Source: Bin22 sp965207275 (lineage in GTDB: Bacteria; Chloroflexota; Dehalococcoidia; Lucifugimonadales; UBA3495). Taken from it: a stretch of 64,000 nt of DNA. The position numbers were made by a program, and so were the translations under genes. Positions 16,819 through 25,665 of the stretch are shown here, one piece after another. The notes under the pieces are model-generated. The model did not search any database and was not told the DNA's origin. It was given only the letters and a program-made list of their open reading frames with translations. The DNA lies in contig CBDBMH010000002.1 in assembly GCA_965207275.1 (NCBI GenBank), positions 2,418,001-2,482,000 of the forward strand, read 5' to 3'. Each line of letters opens with the position of its first letter. Positions within the stretch are counted from its first letter, which is position 1.

Positions 16819-19800
16819 CTATCTCCTTGCTTCCTTGCCACGCAGGAAGGGATGGCGCTGGCGGGCGCGGGCTTTGGTCTTGGTGCTGGTGGATACGGCC
16901 TGGCTTGGTTTTGGGGCTTTCCCGCCCTTCTTTCCGCCCGCCGGCTTTTCGGCAACCGCGACGGCGGACAGGTCAGCGGCAAGGTCCACCGGCGTACCGC
17001 CCCTATCCGCCAGGAAGCTGGCCACCTCCAGGCGCACGGGCTCTGCCAGGTCCTCAGTATCGCAATCGTCCATCACCGCCTGCAGCAGTTCCAGGTCCGA
17101 CTTTCTGACCTTGTTGGGTTCCGTCCTGGGCTTGTCCGGAGCGTTCTTCCGTGCCTGGGCCAGCACGTCGGCCGCGGCGCTGGCTGCCGACTCGGTTACG
17201 GTGTTGCCGTCGCCGTCCCCGTCGCCCCGGTTCTGCCTGGCCATCTGCATCTCCTCGGAGGCCTCGGCAGCGTCTGCCCTGGCCCTGGCCAGCAGTTCCT
17301 GGAGTTCGTCGGGGTCGTCGCACAGTTCCCGGATCCTGGCGGAGATCTCGGCGCTGGAGTCATAGGCGCGACGCGGGGCCGGACCGTTGGGGGTGTCCTG
17401 AGCTACCTCGGCCAAAATGCGGCCTGCCTCGCTTTTGAGTTCCTCCGCCTCTACGGGAGTAACCACGCCGTCAGCCACGGCTTCCAGGACCTGGGCGTCT
17501 TCGTCGTCCAGGTCGTCGGCCGGGGACTCGGTAATGGTTACTGCCGTCTCGCCGGTGGCCACGTCAATGTCCACCCGGGTAACGGACGGTGCCTCATCGG
17601 CCGGGGAAGGGCCGATGTCTTCCAGGACTTCAGCGGCTTTCTCCGGGCTGTCTGCCTCGACGTGGGTTACGGTCTCGCCGGTGGCCACGTCCGTTTCGCG
17701 GTAGTAGTAGGGTTCAGCGGCCGTTACCTCGGCGGGTTCCGCTTGCTTGCGCGGGTCCCATAGCTTGTCGTACTTGGCTTCTATGCCAGCCGCAATAGCT
17801 TCCCTGTCAACACCTCGTCCTCTGGCTTCGTCGGATACCATTGGTATGTAGGTATGGCCCTGCATTGTGGCTAGCATTTCGGCGGCTTCATTCCACTGGT
17901 CGGCGTTTTCAAGAACTCTCTCTTCGGCCTTGATTGCCTGTTGAATCTCTGCCTGCTTTCGCCGGTCCCGGTCGGTAAGTCTCTTGGCGTAGACCAGGAC
18001 CTTCTCCCCGGCATCGTTCATCCCCTCTATAATGACGCCGGCCTTCAACGCTCGTTCTATCACCTGCGGCTCAATCTGGTCCTGGACGTCGGAAAGCAGC
18101 GCATAGTCCCCCTTGGTGACGACGTGTATCAGGGCGGAACGGTTGGTGCCCTTCTTGGGCCTGGTGGGTTCGGTGGCTGGTGCAGCGCCGTGAATCGCCG
18201 CCCGGTAACTCAGCAGGGTATCGTAGACCGGTTGCCCCTTGCTCCACCTGGCCAGCACTTGCAGGTTGCCGTCGCTGCCCACGCGGAAGGCCGGGACCTC
18301 TTCCGTGGAAGACTTGGGAGTTATTTCCAGCGCCCCGCCGGCGGTCTGGACCATCACCGTGCCGCCGCTGGCCAGCGCCGCATTGAAGTCAGCAGCCTTT
18401 TGTTCGTTGGCCATGCGGCGCTCTTCCAATTCCGGCGCTCGCCGGAAGTCGGACTCCCTGCCGTGGGGAGTTACGTAGTCCGTGTCGATGTCGTCGTAGA
18501 ACGGCTCATACTGCCCGCCGGTGTACTCGCCCAGGTCACTCTCAAGCCACGCTGCCGGCGTAAGCGGCGTCGCCGGTACCGGCTCCGGGAGCAGCACAGG
18601 AGCAGGTGCCGCGACCGCGACAACCGACGGCTGGGCCGGTTCCTCGTAATCCCTCTCCTGCAGGGCCTCCAGGTCTTCCAGGGAGTCGGCTTCCGCAATG
18701 TCGCCGTCAATGCCGGAGTCCATCAGGGTTTCGTAGTCGTCCGGGTCCACAAAGCCGGTGTCCCCGAAGTTGCGAATCCGGTCGGAAAGGGTTTCTACCG
18801 TCACCGTGTCCACGGACACGGGAACATCAACTGCCTCTCTACCCTGTAGATTGCCATGCACCTTGTCCCGAATTGCTTCCAGAACCGAACTGTCAGAACG
18901 CAAGGCGTTGTAGAACTCTACAAAGTCCTTATCCTCGCGGTGCTTCAGGAGTGATTCAGTGGCCACCTCTTTGATTCGTTTGTTAATTTCCACGTCCAGG
19001 TTTTGGGGAGAGTTAGCATTGGCGTTCCGTACCTCTTCCCTTTCAGCCACCAGCTCCGCCATGCGGTCTATGATTCCGGCGCGGCTGGAACTCACCGTTA
19101 CCAGAGGCACATAGCTGGGTTCAGGAATGGCCGCTGCCCTTTCCTGCACCATCACCCCGTCCACGTCAATGTAGGCGTCCGCTTCATCGTCGCCGTCGCC
19201 GGCGTAATCGGTGTCGGCGTACTGGGGGATAACGCCTTCCTCAATGCCCTCGTCCTTCATTTCCTCCATGAGCATGGCGTCCACGTCGGCCAGGGAGACC
19301 ACGGTTACCCGCCCCTCGGCCCCGTCCTCGACCGATTCCTCGTGAATCCGGTCCGCAACCCGTTCCACCACGTTGCCCACTTCGGTGGGCGTAAGGTCCG
19401 GTTCCTGGACGTCCTCGATGACTTCCATCACCCGGTCGGCGTCAATGTCGAAAGCTTCCTCGATGGCGGCCGCCGCCTGTTCCCGCTGCGCTTCGGGGAT
19501 GGAGTCCGGGACTTCCTGCAGCAGGTCCTCATCCACCTCGGCGTCAATGCCGGCGGCTTCCTGCTGTTTCCGTTCCAGCATGATGTCCTGGAGCTTGTCG
19601 GACACCAGGGCGTCGAACTCGCTGCCGGTGGGCATCTGGTAGCTCCGGTCGGTCCGCATCCGGTCCATCACGTCGCGGACCACCAGCTCCTTGGCGTCGT
19701 TTATGTCCTCGTCACTGGCCTGCTCAATATCCTCCCGCACCAGTTGCTCTATGCTGAACTCGGTGGCTTTTGCTTCCTCGGAAGTGTCGTCAATACCCTG

Positions 19801-20538
19801 GACCTCCCGGCGTAGCTCCACCACCTTCTTTTCCAGGGAAAGCAGCTCCGGCAACTGGTCGTAGGGCTTTTCCATCTGGGCCTTGTAGGCCGCGAGACTC
19901 CGTTGGGCGTCGGCCAGTTGCTCGGCCCGCTGTTCGGCTTCCGTCAACATCCGGTTGATTACGTTGTCCGCCCGGACCAGGACGTTGGCGCTGGCGGGGT
20001 CGTCAAAGCTGTTGGAAAGGTACTTCTGGCCCGTTCCGGTGCTTACCAGCGCCACCGCGTATCCGGTGTCTTTGTTCACGCCCAGCACCTTGAATCCCTT
20101 GTAGGTTCCCAGGGGCACTTCCTGGTTGAACGGGACCTTGGCCAGGCGTTCCTTGAACTCTTTTTCCGCATCCGGCCGCTTTTCCAGAAGACGGCCCTCG
20201 TCGTCGGAGGCGGCGAAGGTGTCGCTTTCCAGGACCCGTGCGGCAAGGTCGGCGTCCTGCAGGTAGTTGGGCATCTGCTTCTGCAGAACGTCAACCCGGT
20301 TGGTGAGAGTCCCGATCTGCGCCTGGGCGTTGCTGCGCTGGCTTTCAAAGGCGGACCGGTCCAGCTTCATGCCGGCCAGCTTGGTTTCCATCGTAACCAG
20401 CTCGATGGCCTTCGGGTTGCCGCTGGCCAGCGCCCTGGCTTCGGCGGCGCTCAACACAAACTCATCCACGTCCTCGGTCTCCCGAGCGGTGACGTGGCGC
20501 TTGGTGATGGCCTTGATGCCGGCGGCCTTCTTTTCCAC
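16819..20538 (-). CDS. C-terminal half of the methylase-helicase, beyond an in-frame amber
   Basis: 1239 residues in the same frame as the methylase-helicase upstream, separated only by TAG. Its beginning, VEKKAAGIKAITKRH then LSAAEARALASGNPKA, is the segment that normally follows the helicase core in giant methylase-helicases (DarB-like). The middle is very acidic, with long helical stretches, and the last 200 residues are low-complexity. It ends in RQRHPFLRGKEARR, almost identical to the end of the Nudix fusion protein. GTG 20538 is only the first possible start after the stop; no ribosome site is obvious, so as a separate protein it would need reinitiation or readthrough. One palindrome copy (18805-18820) lies inside it. 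Confidence 0.75.
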   Translation of the reverse strand: MEKKAAGIKAITKRHVTARETEDVDEFVLSAAEARALASGNPKAIELVTMETKLAGMKLDRSAFESQRSNAQAQIGTLTNRVDVLQKQMPNYLQDADLAARVLESDTFAASDDEGRLLEKRPDAEKEFKERLAKVPFNQEVPLGTYKGFKVLGVNKDTGYAVALVSTGTGQKYLSNSFDDPASANVLVRADNVINRMLTEAEQRAEQLADAQRSLAAYKAQMEKPYDQLPELLSLEKKVVELRREVQGIDDTSEEAKATEFSIEQLVREDIEQASDEDINDAKELVVRDVMDRMRTDRSYQMPTGSEFDALVSDKLQDIMLERKQQEAAGIDAEVDEDLLQEVPDSIPEAQREQAAAAIEEAFDIDADRVMEVIEDVQEPDLTPTEVGNVVERVADRIHEESVEDGAEGRVTVVSLADVDAMLMEEMKDEGIEEGVIPQYADTDYAGDGDDEADAYIDVDGVMVQERAAAIPEPSYVPLVTVSSSRAGIIDRMAELVAEREEVRNANANSPQNLDVEINKRIKEVATESLLKHREDKDFVEFYNALRSDSSVLEAIRDKVHGNLQGREAVDVPVSVDTVTVETLSDRIRNFGDTGFVDPDDYETLMDSGIDGDIAEADSLEDLEALQERDYEEPAQPSVVAVAAPAPVLLPEPVPATPLTPAAWLESDLGEYTGGQYEPFYDDIDTDYVTPHGRESDFRRAPELEERRMANEQKAADFNAALASGGTVMVQTAGGALEITPKSSTEEVPAFRVGSDGNLQVLARWSKGQPVYDTLLSYRAAIHGAAPATEPTRPKKGTNRSALIHVVTKGDYALLSDVQDQIEPQVIERALKAGVIIEGMNDAGEKVLVYAKRLTDRDRRKQAEIQQAIKAEERVLENADQWNEAAEMLATMQGHTYIPMVSDEARGRGVDREAIAAGIEAKYDKLWDPRKQAEPAEVTAAEPYYYRETDVATGETVTHVEADSPEKAAEVLEDIGPSPADEAPSVTRVDIDVATGETAVTITESPADDLDDEDAQVLEAVADGVVTPVEAEELKSEAGRILAEVAQDTPNGPAPRRAYDSSAEISARIRELCDDPDELQELLARARADAAEASEEMQMARQNRGDGDGDGNTVTESAASAAADVLAQARKNAPDKPRTEPNKVRKSDLELLQAVMDDCDTEDLAEPVRLEVASFLADRGGTPVDLAADLSAVAVAEKPAGGKKGGKAPKPSQAVSTSTKTKARARQRHPFLRGKEARR
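18805..18820. repeat. CGTGTCCNNGGACACG palindrome, copy 2
   Basis: Perfect arms with centre AC, inside the coding region of the 1239-residue protein. Confidence 0.75.
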
Positions 20539-20544
20539 CGCCTG

Positions 20545-23500
20545 CTACATGAACTCGTCGAAGCTGCCCTGCTGGATGTACTTGTAAATCTGGACGCCCC
20601 GGCCCTTGTCGGTTATCTCGCCGGTGTCCTCGTCAATTTTGGGGCCGTAAACCACGTTACCGGCCCGGATAATGCGGCCTTCCCGTTGCTCCACGTCCCT
20701 GGGTCGCCAGGGAACGTCAACGTGGTGAATAGCCGCAAGGCGGTCCTGCACGTTGACGCCCACGCCCAGCTTGTTGGTGCTGCCCAGCAGGACACGGACT
20801 TTTCCGTCGCGCATCTTCTGGAAGAGCTTTTGCTTTTGTTCGTTGCGCTGGTAGTCGTGGATGAAGGCGATTTCATTGGCGGGAACACCCTTGGCCTCCA
20901 GGCCCCGGCGAATCATGTTATAGGTCTCGGTGAGCTGGGCCTGCTCCTCCTGGTCCAGGTCCAACTCGTCGTCGTCGCTGCCGTCCTTGGAAGTGTGCTC
21001 GGTATCCCGGTCGGAGGAAGGCTTGGGTGTTCCCATGTCCAGGAAGACAAGCTGAGTGCCGCGGTCCGGCGTTTCGCGGTGGTAGACCTCGGCGACGTTC
21101 TCCACCATTTGGGGAATCTTGCCCTGGGGGTTGGCTTCGACCCTGTAGCCCGGTTCCGGAGGCCAGGGCAACATGCTTTCGTCAAACAACGGCGCAAAGC
21201 GCACGTCCAGAGAGGCTTTGCGGGCGTCGCCAGACAGCTTTAGCATGTTGTCCCGCTGGGTGTCGGCGTCAAGCTCGGTGGCCCGCTGCGCGATGTGCTG
21301 CATATAGGCCCTGGTCGCGTCGGTCATGGGAGATTGCACGTCAATGCGCTTGGGGTTGCCCTCCCGGTCCACCATCTTTGGCTGCCGTTCCAGCATGACG
21401 GGCAACTCCGACTGGACCCTGATGTCGGCCACGTTCTGCCACAGCGCCGACAGCTCGGGCTGGTTGGCGAACTTGGAAAAGCGGGTGGTGGGCTTGTACT
21501 GGCCCGAGGCCCGCACCTCGACGGTGTTTTCCATGCGGCCGTAGTTGGCGGCCCAGGCGTCGAAGGCGTCCAGGTTCCGCTTCTCCAGTTCGTCCATCTG
21601 GAGATAGCGCATCATGGTCCACATTTCCGCCAGGGAGTTGGAAATGCTGGAGCCGGTGGCGAACACCACGCCGCCCCGCAGGGCCTCGCCCCGGTTGTTG
21701 GTAATCTGCCCGCTCCTGCCCTGGAGCAGTTGAGTCTTCATAAACATATCCCAGCCCCTCATGGACTGGGTGGTGGGGTTCAGGCCCTTAATGTCTTCCA
21801 GGGAAGTGAAGAAACCCAGGTTCTTGAAGTTGTCGGCCTCGTCAACGAAGAGCTGGTCCACGCCCAGGCGCTCAAAGGGCACCGCGCCCTTGTCGAACAT
21901 GGTCTCCAACTTGGCCCGGCGCTTCTCGAAGGCGGTGTTGGCCTTCTTCTTGAGCGCCTGTATCTGCTTTTCCTGATACTCCGCGCCGTTGGCCGCCGCC
22001 GCCTCTTCCGCCGCGTTCAACTGCTCCATCATCAGGGCCTGGTACTGGTCCAGGGTTCCCGTGGTGACGGGAATGGCCTCGAACTGGTTGTAGGTAACCA
22101 GCACGGCGTCCCAATCGTTGTTCCGCACCCGATCCAGGAACACCTTGCGGTCCTCCGGCCCGATCTTCTCCTGGAAGAGAATCTTGGCGTTGGGGTACAT
22201 CTCGCGGAAGTCCCCGGCGAACTGGGCGGCGGTGGCGTTGGGCAGCACGAACATGGGCTTTTGCGACAGGCCCAAACGTTTTCGCTCCATGGCGCCCGCC
22301 ACCATGGAAGCCGTCTTGCCGAACCCTACCTCGTGGGCCAGCATTACGTTTCCGTCCTGGACGATGCGGGCGGCCGCTTCCCGCTGGTGGGGGTGCATCT
22401 TTTTCTTGCCGCTCTGCCAGGTGGCCGACATGCCGGGGAAGGTCATGTGTCCGGAGGCGTACTCGCGGGGAATGCTGATGTTCTGGAGCTGGTTATAGCG
22501 GTCTTCCAGAATCGAGGCCCGCCCCGGGTCCTCCAGGGCCCATTGGGTGAACTGCGACCGCAGCTCGTCAATTCTGTTCTGAGCTTCCTTGGAAGCTATT
22601 TCGTCAAACTGGGCTTTTTCCAGTTCCCCCCTTGTTCTGTTGCCCTGAGAATCATACAAATGCCTGGTGGAAACCTTTATGGGACGGTTGCTGACGGCGT
22701 ACTCGATTATCTTGTGGGCCGGCACGTCCCTCGTCCCCCACTGGTCGTTCAGGCGGGACCTGCGCCCGACCATTCCCCCCGCCGGGCCCCAGGTGCCCGT
22801 CTCAGGGCTGAATGCCACCAGCGTTGCCGGTTCACCGGAGCGGCGGTAGACCTCACGGTGGTACCGGTTGCCGCCGGAAAGGACATGGGCCAGGCCCTCG
22901 TTTACCAGGTCCTCCGGCAGCCAGGAACTGCTCATGGACAGGTAGATGTCGCCGATGGGGATTCGCTCCGGCTGTACCTGCTCCAGAGCCTGGATGTTGG
23001 CCCGGTAGGCCGGGTTCTGCTCGGCGGTTTCCCTGGCAAAGGCCAGCTTTTCCGCCACCGTCCCGGAAAGGTACTGGCTGCGAGGCTCGAACTGGCGGGT
23101 TTCGGGGTTCAGGAATATGAGACCTTCGGAGGCTAACTGCTGCACAACCTGGTTCTTGGGCTGCCCCAGCATTTGGGCGATGTAGTCCACGTCCACCCGT
23201 CCCTTGACGTTCAGGGACACGTCCATGGCCTCGGTGGGCGATGTGGCGGTGTATTCGGCTACGGGGCTGAAGGCCCTCCTCTTGAAAACATCCGCTTGCT
23301 GCCAGTCCTCGTCCCTGAAAACCTCCAGACCCCGCAGAAAGTGGGCGTCGGGGTCGCCAGGCATAGCCGCCACATTCTGCCGGGTGTTCAACTTCCCGTG
23401 CTGGGCAACAAAGTCCGCGTAGGCTTGGTCGGCTGCTTGCCGTTGGTGAGTAACCGCCTCTTCCTCCACATCGCCGGACATTTCCATTTCCATCAGGGAC

Positions 23501-24873
23501 CGGACTTCATCCCGCAGGCCCAGCATTCCCAGGATGCGTCTCTCCGACGCCTTGTTTACGTTGGCTGGTTGCCACACGCCACCGGTGACGCGCTCGACCA
23601 CGCCGCCCGAAACGCGGTACTGCCCTTCTGCCGGTCGTGCCGCCCGTTCCGCGTCCCGTTCCCGCTTCAGCTTTACCTCGACGGCGGGATCGGCGCTGAC
23701 CTCCCGGGTCCGCAGCTTGGGCGCGGCTTGCGCAATGTCCTCGGTGGCTTCCTCTACTCTCCCGGCCAGAGGTTCATCGCCGCGCTGTCGGCGGACGTTG
23801 TATTGGTTCGGCCCCCGCATGGTGCCGGTGCCGTCCTGGATGCCAAGAACCCTGTCCGGGTTGTTCAGGAAATACTGGTTGACGCTGTACTCCTGGGGTT
23901 TGATTCCAATTAGCCTGCTGCTGTACCGGCTTTCCGGCTCGTAGTCGGTGGGCAGTTCCACCATGGAGGTGTCCACCCAGGACCGGTCTACGGGGCTGGT
24001 ATCGCCCGATTCCCGCTTGCGGAGGTAGATGATGTCGGTGACTACCTCCGTGTCGGGAAAGGTGTCTTTGGGGAGCCGTACCGCGCCCAGGAAGTCGGCT
24101 TGCTGGGCCAGGTCCTCCCTGAACTCCCGGGCCTGTGGGGAGTCCAGGGTGTGGTGCGTGGTGATAAAGGCGGCAACCCCGCCGGGCTTCAGCTTGTCAA
24201 CGGTCTTGCCGAAGAAATAGTTGTGAATGCTGCGGGTCATGTGGTCCCTGTCGGCGTACTCCTCGTCATAGACCGGGTAGTTGCCGAAGGGGACGTTGCT
24301 GATGGCAATGTCCACGTAGTTGTCGGGGATATGGACCTGCTCGTAACCGGCGACGTGGACCTGGGTGTCCGGGTAGGCGTGTCTGGCGATGTTTCCCGTC
24401 AAACTGTCCAGTTCCACGGCAATTCGTTGGGACTTCCTGGCCATTTCCGGCGGCTGCAAACCCAGGAACCGGCCAGCGCCGGCCGACGGCTCCAGGACCA
24501 CCGGCTTTTCCAGTTGGCCAGCGCCCATGTCCTGCAGGCTGGACCACATGGAGTTGATTACGTCCGAGGTGGTGTAGAAGGCATTGAGACGGCTGCCCCG
24601 GATGCTCTCGTACTCCTCCGGTGTTACCAGGCTACGCAGCTCCCGCCCCCGTTTCGCCCATGCCTGGTTCGTCGGACGGTTGGCGAAAGCCTGCCCGAAA
24701 GCCGAGTTGCCAAAACCTGAATAGCGGGCAAGAATCGCCTGCTCTTCAGGAGTGGCGGACCGGCCTTCGGCCTCGATGTCCTTCACCGTCCGGATGGCGG
24801 CCATGTTCGCTTCCCACTGCTCGGTGGCAGTCCTGGGAAGCTCGTCGCTAACAGTGAATACGTAGTCTGGCAT
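20545..24873 (-). CDS. Giant N6-adenine methylase / SNF2-like helicase (ends at an amber)
   Basis: 1442 residues. The methylase part has the SAM motif LEPSAGAGRFLG (127-138) and the catalytic NVPFGNYP (193-200), with Val in place of the usual first Pro. The helicase part has HEVGFGKTAS (about 846), the DEAD-like VDEADNFKNL (about 1010) and, near the end, NKLGVGVNVQ and EQREGRIIRAGN. This is the architecture of plasmid and phage methylase-helicases such as P1 DarB, which protect incoming DNA from restriction. It ends ...GSFDEFM-TAG, where the family has FMWQ; the next codons read QAVEKKAAG. The start has GGAGGAG upstream. Confidence 0.9.
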   Translation of the reverse strand: MPDYVFTVSDELPRTATEQWEANMAAIRTVKDIEAEGRSATPEEQAILARYSGFGNSAFGQAFANRPTNQAWAKRGRELRSLVTPEEYESIRGSRLNAFYTTSDVINSMWSSLQDMGAGQLEKPVVLEPSAGAGRFLGLQPPEMARKSQRIAVELDSLTGNIARHAYPDTQVHVAGYEQVHIPDNYVDIAISNVPFGNYPVYDEEYADRDHMTRSIHNYFFGKTVDKLKPGGVAAFITTHHTLDSPQAREFREDLAQQADFLGAVRLPKDTFPDTEVVTDIIYLRKRESGDTSPVDRSWVDTSMVELPTDYEPESRYSSRLIGIKPQEYSVNQYFLNNPDRVLGIQDGTGTMRGPNQYNVRRQRGDEPLAGRVEEATEDIAQAAPKLRTREVSADPAVEVKLKRERDAERAARPAEGQYRVSGGVVERVTGGVWQPANVNKASERRILGMLGLRDEVRSLMEMEMSGDVEEEAVTHQRQAADQAYADFVAQHGKLNTRQNVAAMPGDPDAHFLRGLEVFRDEDWQQADVFKRRAFSPVAEYTATSPTEAMDVSLNVKGRVDVDYIAQMLGQPKNQVVQQLASEGLIFLNPETRQFEPRSQYLSGTVAEKLAFARETAEQNPAYRANIQALEQVQPERIPIGDIYLSMSSSWLPEDLVNEGLAHVLSGGNRYHREVYRRSGEPATLVAFSPETGTWGPAGGMVGRRSRLNDQWGTRDVPAHKIIEYAVSNRPIKVSTRHLYDSQGNRTRGELEKAQFDEIASKEAQNRIDELRSQFTQWALEDPGRASILEDRYNQLQNISIPREYASGHMTFPGMSATWQSGKKKMHPHQREAAARIVQDGNVMLAHEVGFGKTASMVAGAMERKRLGLSQKPMFVLPNATAAQFAGDFREMYPNAKILFQEKIGPEDRKVFLDRVRNNDWDAVLVTYNQFEAIPVTTGTLDQYQALMMEQLNAAEEAAAANGAEYQEKQIQALKKKANTAFEKRRAKLETMFDKGAVPFERLGVDQLFVDEADNFKNLGFFTSLEDIKGLNPTTQSMRGWDMFMKTQLLQGRSGQITNNRGEALRGGVVFATGSSISNSLAEMWTMMRYLQMDELEKRNLDAFDAWAANYGRMENTVEVRASGQYKPTTRFSKFANQPELSALWQNVADIRVQSELPVMLERQPKMVDREGNPKRIDVQSPMTDATRAYMQHIAQRATELDADTQRDNMLKLSGDARKASLDVRFAPLFDESMLPWPPEPGYRVEANPQGKIPQMVENVAEVYHRETPDRGTQLVFLDMGTPKPSSDRDTEHTSKDGSDDDELDLDQEEQAQLTETYNMIRRGLEAKGVPANEIAFIHDYQRNEQKQKLFQKMRDGKVRVLLGSTNKLGVGVNVQDRLAAIHHVDVPWRPRDVEQREGRIIRAGNVVYGPKIDEDTGEITDKGRGVQIYKYIQQGSFDEFM

Positions 24874-24884
24874 TGGTCTCCTCC

Positions 24885-25208
24885 TTAATACCTGGGAACC
24901 TGGTCGTCGGGTTCCTGGCCGTGGATTATCAGCCGGATCGCATACTTCCAGGCGTCCTCCGCGTCGTAGGTGTAGCCCAGGGACCTCATTTGAAACTTCG
25001 CGGCCTGGCCCTCAACTGCGTCCGCCATTTCGTCCAGGTACTCTTCCATTTCACCTTTACGCAACAGCCGGCGGCGTTGCTCCTGGTCCAGGGCGTTGAA
25101 CGCCATGACCCGCAGGCCCTCCCGGCCCGGGCCCGTGTAGGGCGCGTCGGGGTCTGTATAGACGGCCTTGAAAGGGTTTCTTTGAGGTAGTTCCCTATCT
25201 GGTATCAT
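24885..25208 (-). CDS. Small conserved-looking protein, unknown
   Basis: 107 residues, soluble, mixed charge (QRNPFKAVYTDPDAPYTG; YTYDAEDAWKYAIRL). The frame is open to 25247, but ATG 25208 is chosen because AGGAGG lies 6 nt upstream. It directly precedes the methylase-helicase and may be its partner. No family recognised. Confidence 0.65.
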   Translation of the reverse strand: MIPDRELPQRNPFKAVYTDPDAPYTGPGREGLRVMAFNALDQEQRRRLLRKGEMEEYLDEMADAVEGQAAKFQMRSLGYTYDAEDAWKYAIRLIIHGQEPDDQVPRY

Positions 25209-25227
25209 GGATTGCCTCCTTATTTTC

Positions 25228-25659
25228 CTAACTGGCTTCTGACCCATCTAGGTGAGAGTTAATGCGGTCGGTTCTGTGTGGCTGGCAGACATTAAACTGA
25301 AGCATGGGAACCCAACCAACTTGTAACTGCGTCAAGTCAATTTGCTCGCCATACGTTGTAGAGATAATTTCCTCTGCCTGCAAAAGACAAGCTCGAAGGG
25401 CTTCGGTTCTTCTTCCTTGTTCTGCAGACTTCAGCGCCCCTCTGCTGGGTACGTGGCATTGCTTTCTGGCGTGGGTGACGGCTTCGGCGATGGCCTGGTC
25501 ATTTTTGACCGTTAACCCGTCCACGTAGGGACCGTAAGCTCCAAAGAAGCACTCGAAATACGCCTCGGCGTGGGTCCAGTCTTCTTCCGGCTCCGGTTCA
25601 GCACAGCCCAAAGCCAGCAAACCGCCTATCATTGCCAGCGCAATCATCATTGACCTCAT
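25228..25659 (-). CDS. Small lipoprotein
   Basis: 143 residues. A lipobox LALGC at about residue 19 follows a hydrophobic start. The mature part has four Cys (YFECFFGAYG, RKQCHV, RACLLQ, FNVCQP), likely two disulfides. The ribosome site TAGGAGG comes from the last codons of the upstream gene. Plasmid entry-exclusion or surface lipoproteins look like this, but no homology is claimed. Confidence 0.65.
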   Translation of the reverse strand: MRSMMIALAMIGGLLALGCAEPEPEEDWTHAEAYFECFFGAYGPYVDGLTVKNDQAIAEAVTHARKQCHVPSRGALKSAEQGRRTEALRACLLQAEEIISTTYGEQIDLTQLQVGWVPMLQFNVCQPHRTDRINSHLDGSEAS

Positions 25660-25665
25660 CCTTTT

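Noticed and set aside
21295..23136. 613-codon plus-strand frame
   Set aside because: Antisense to the helicase core, whose motifs are unmistakable.
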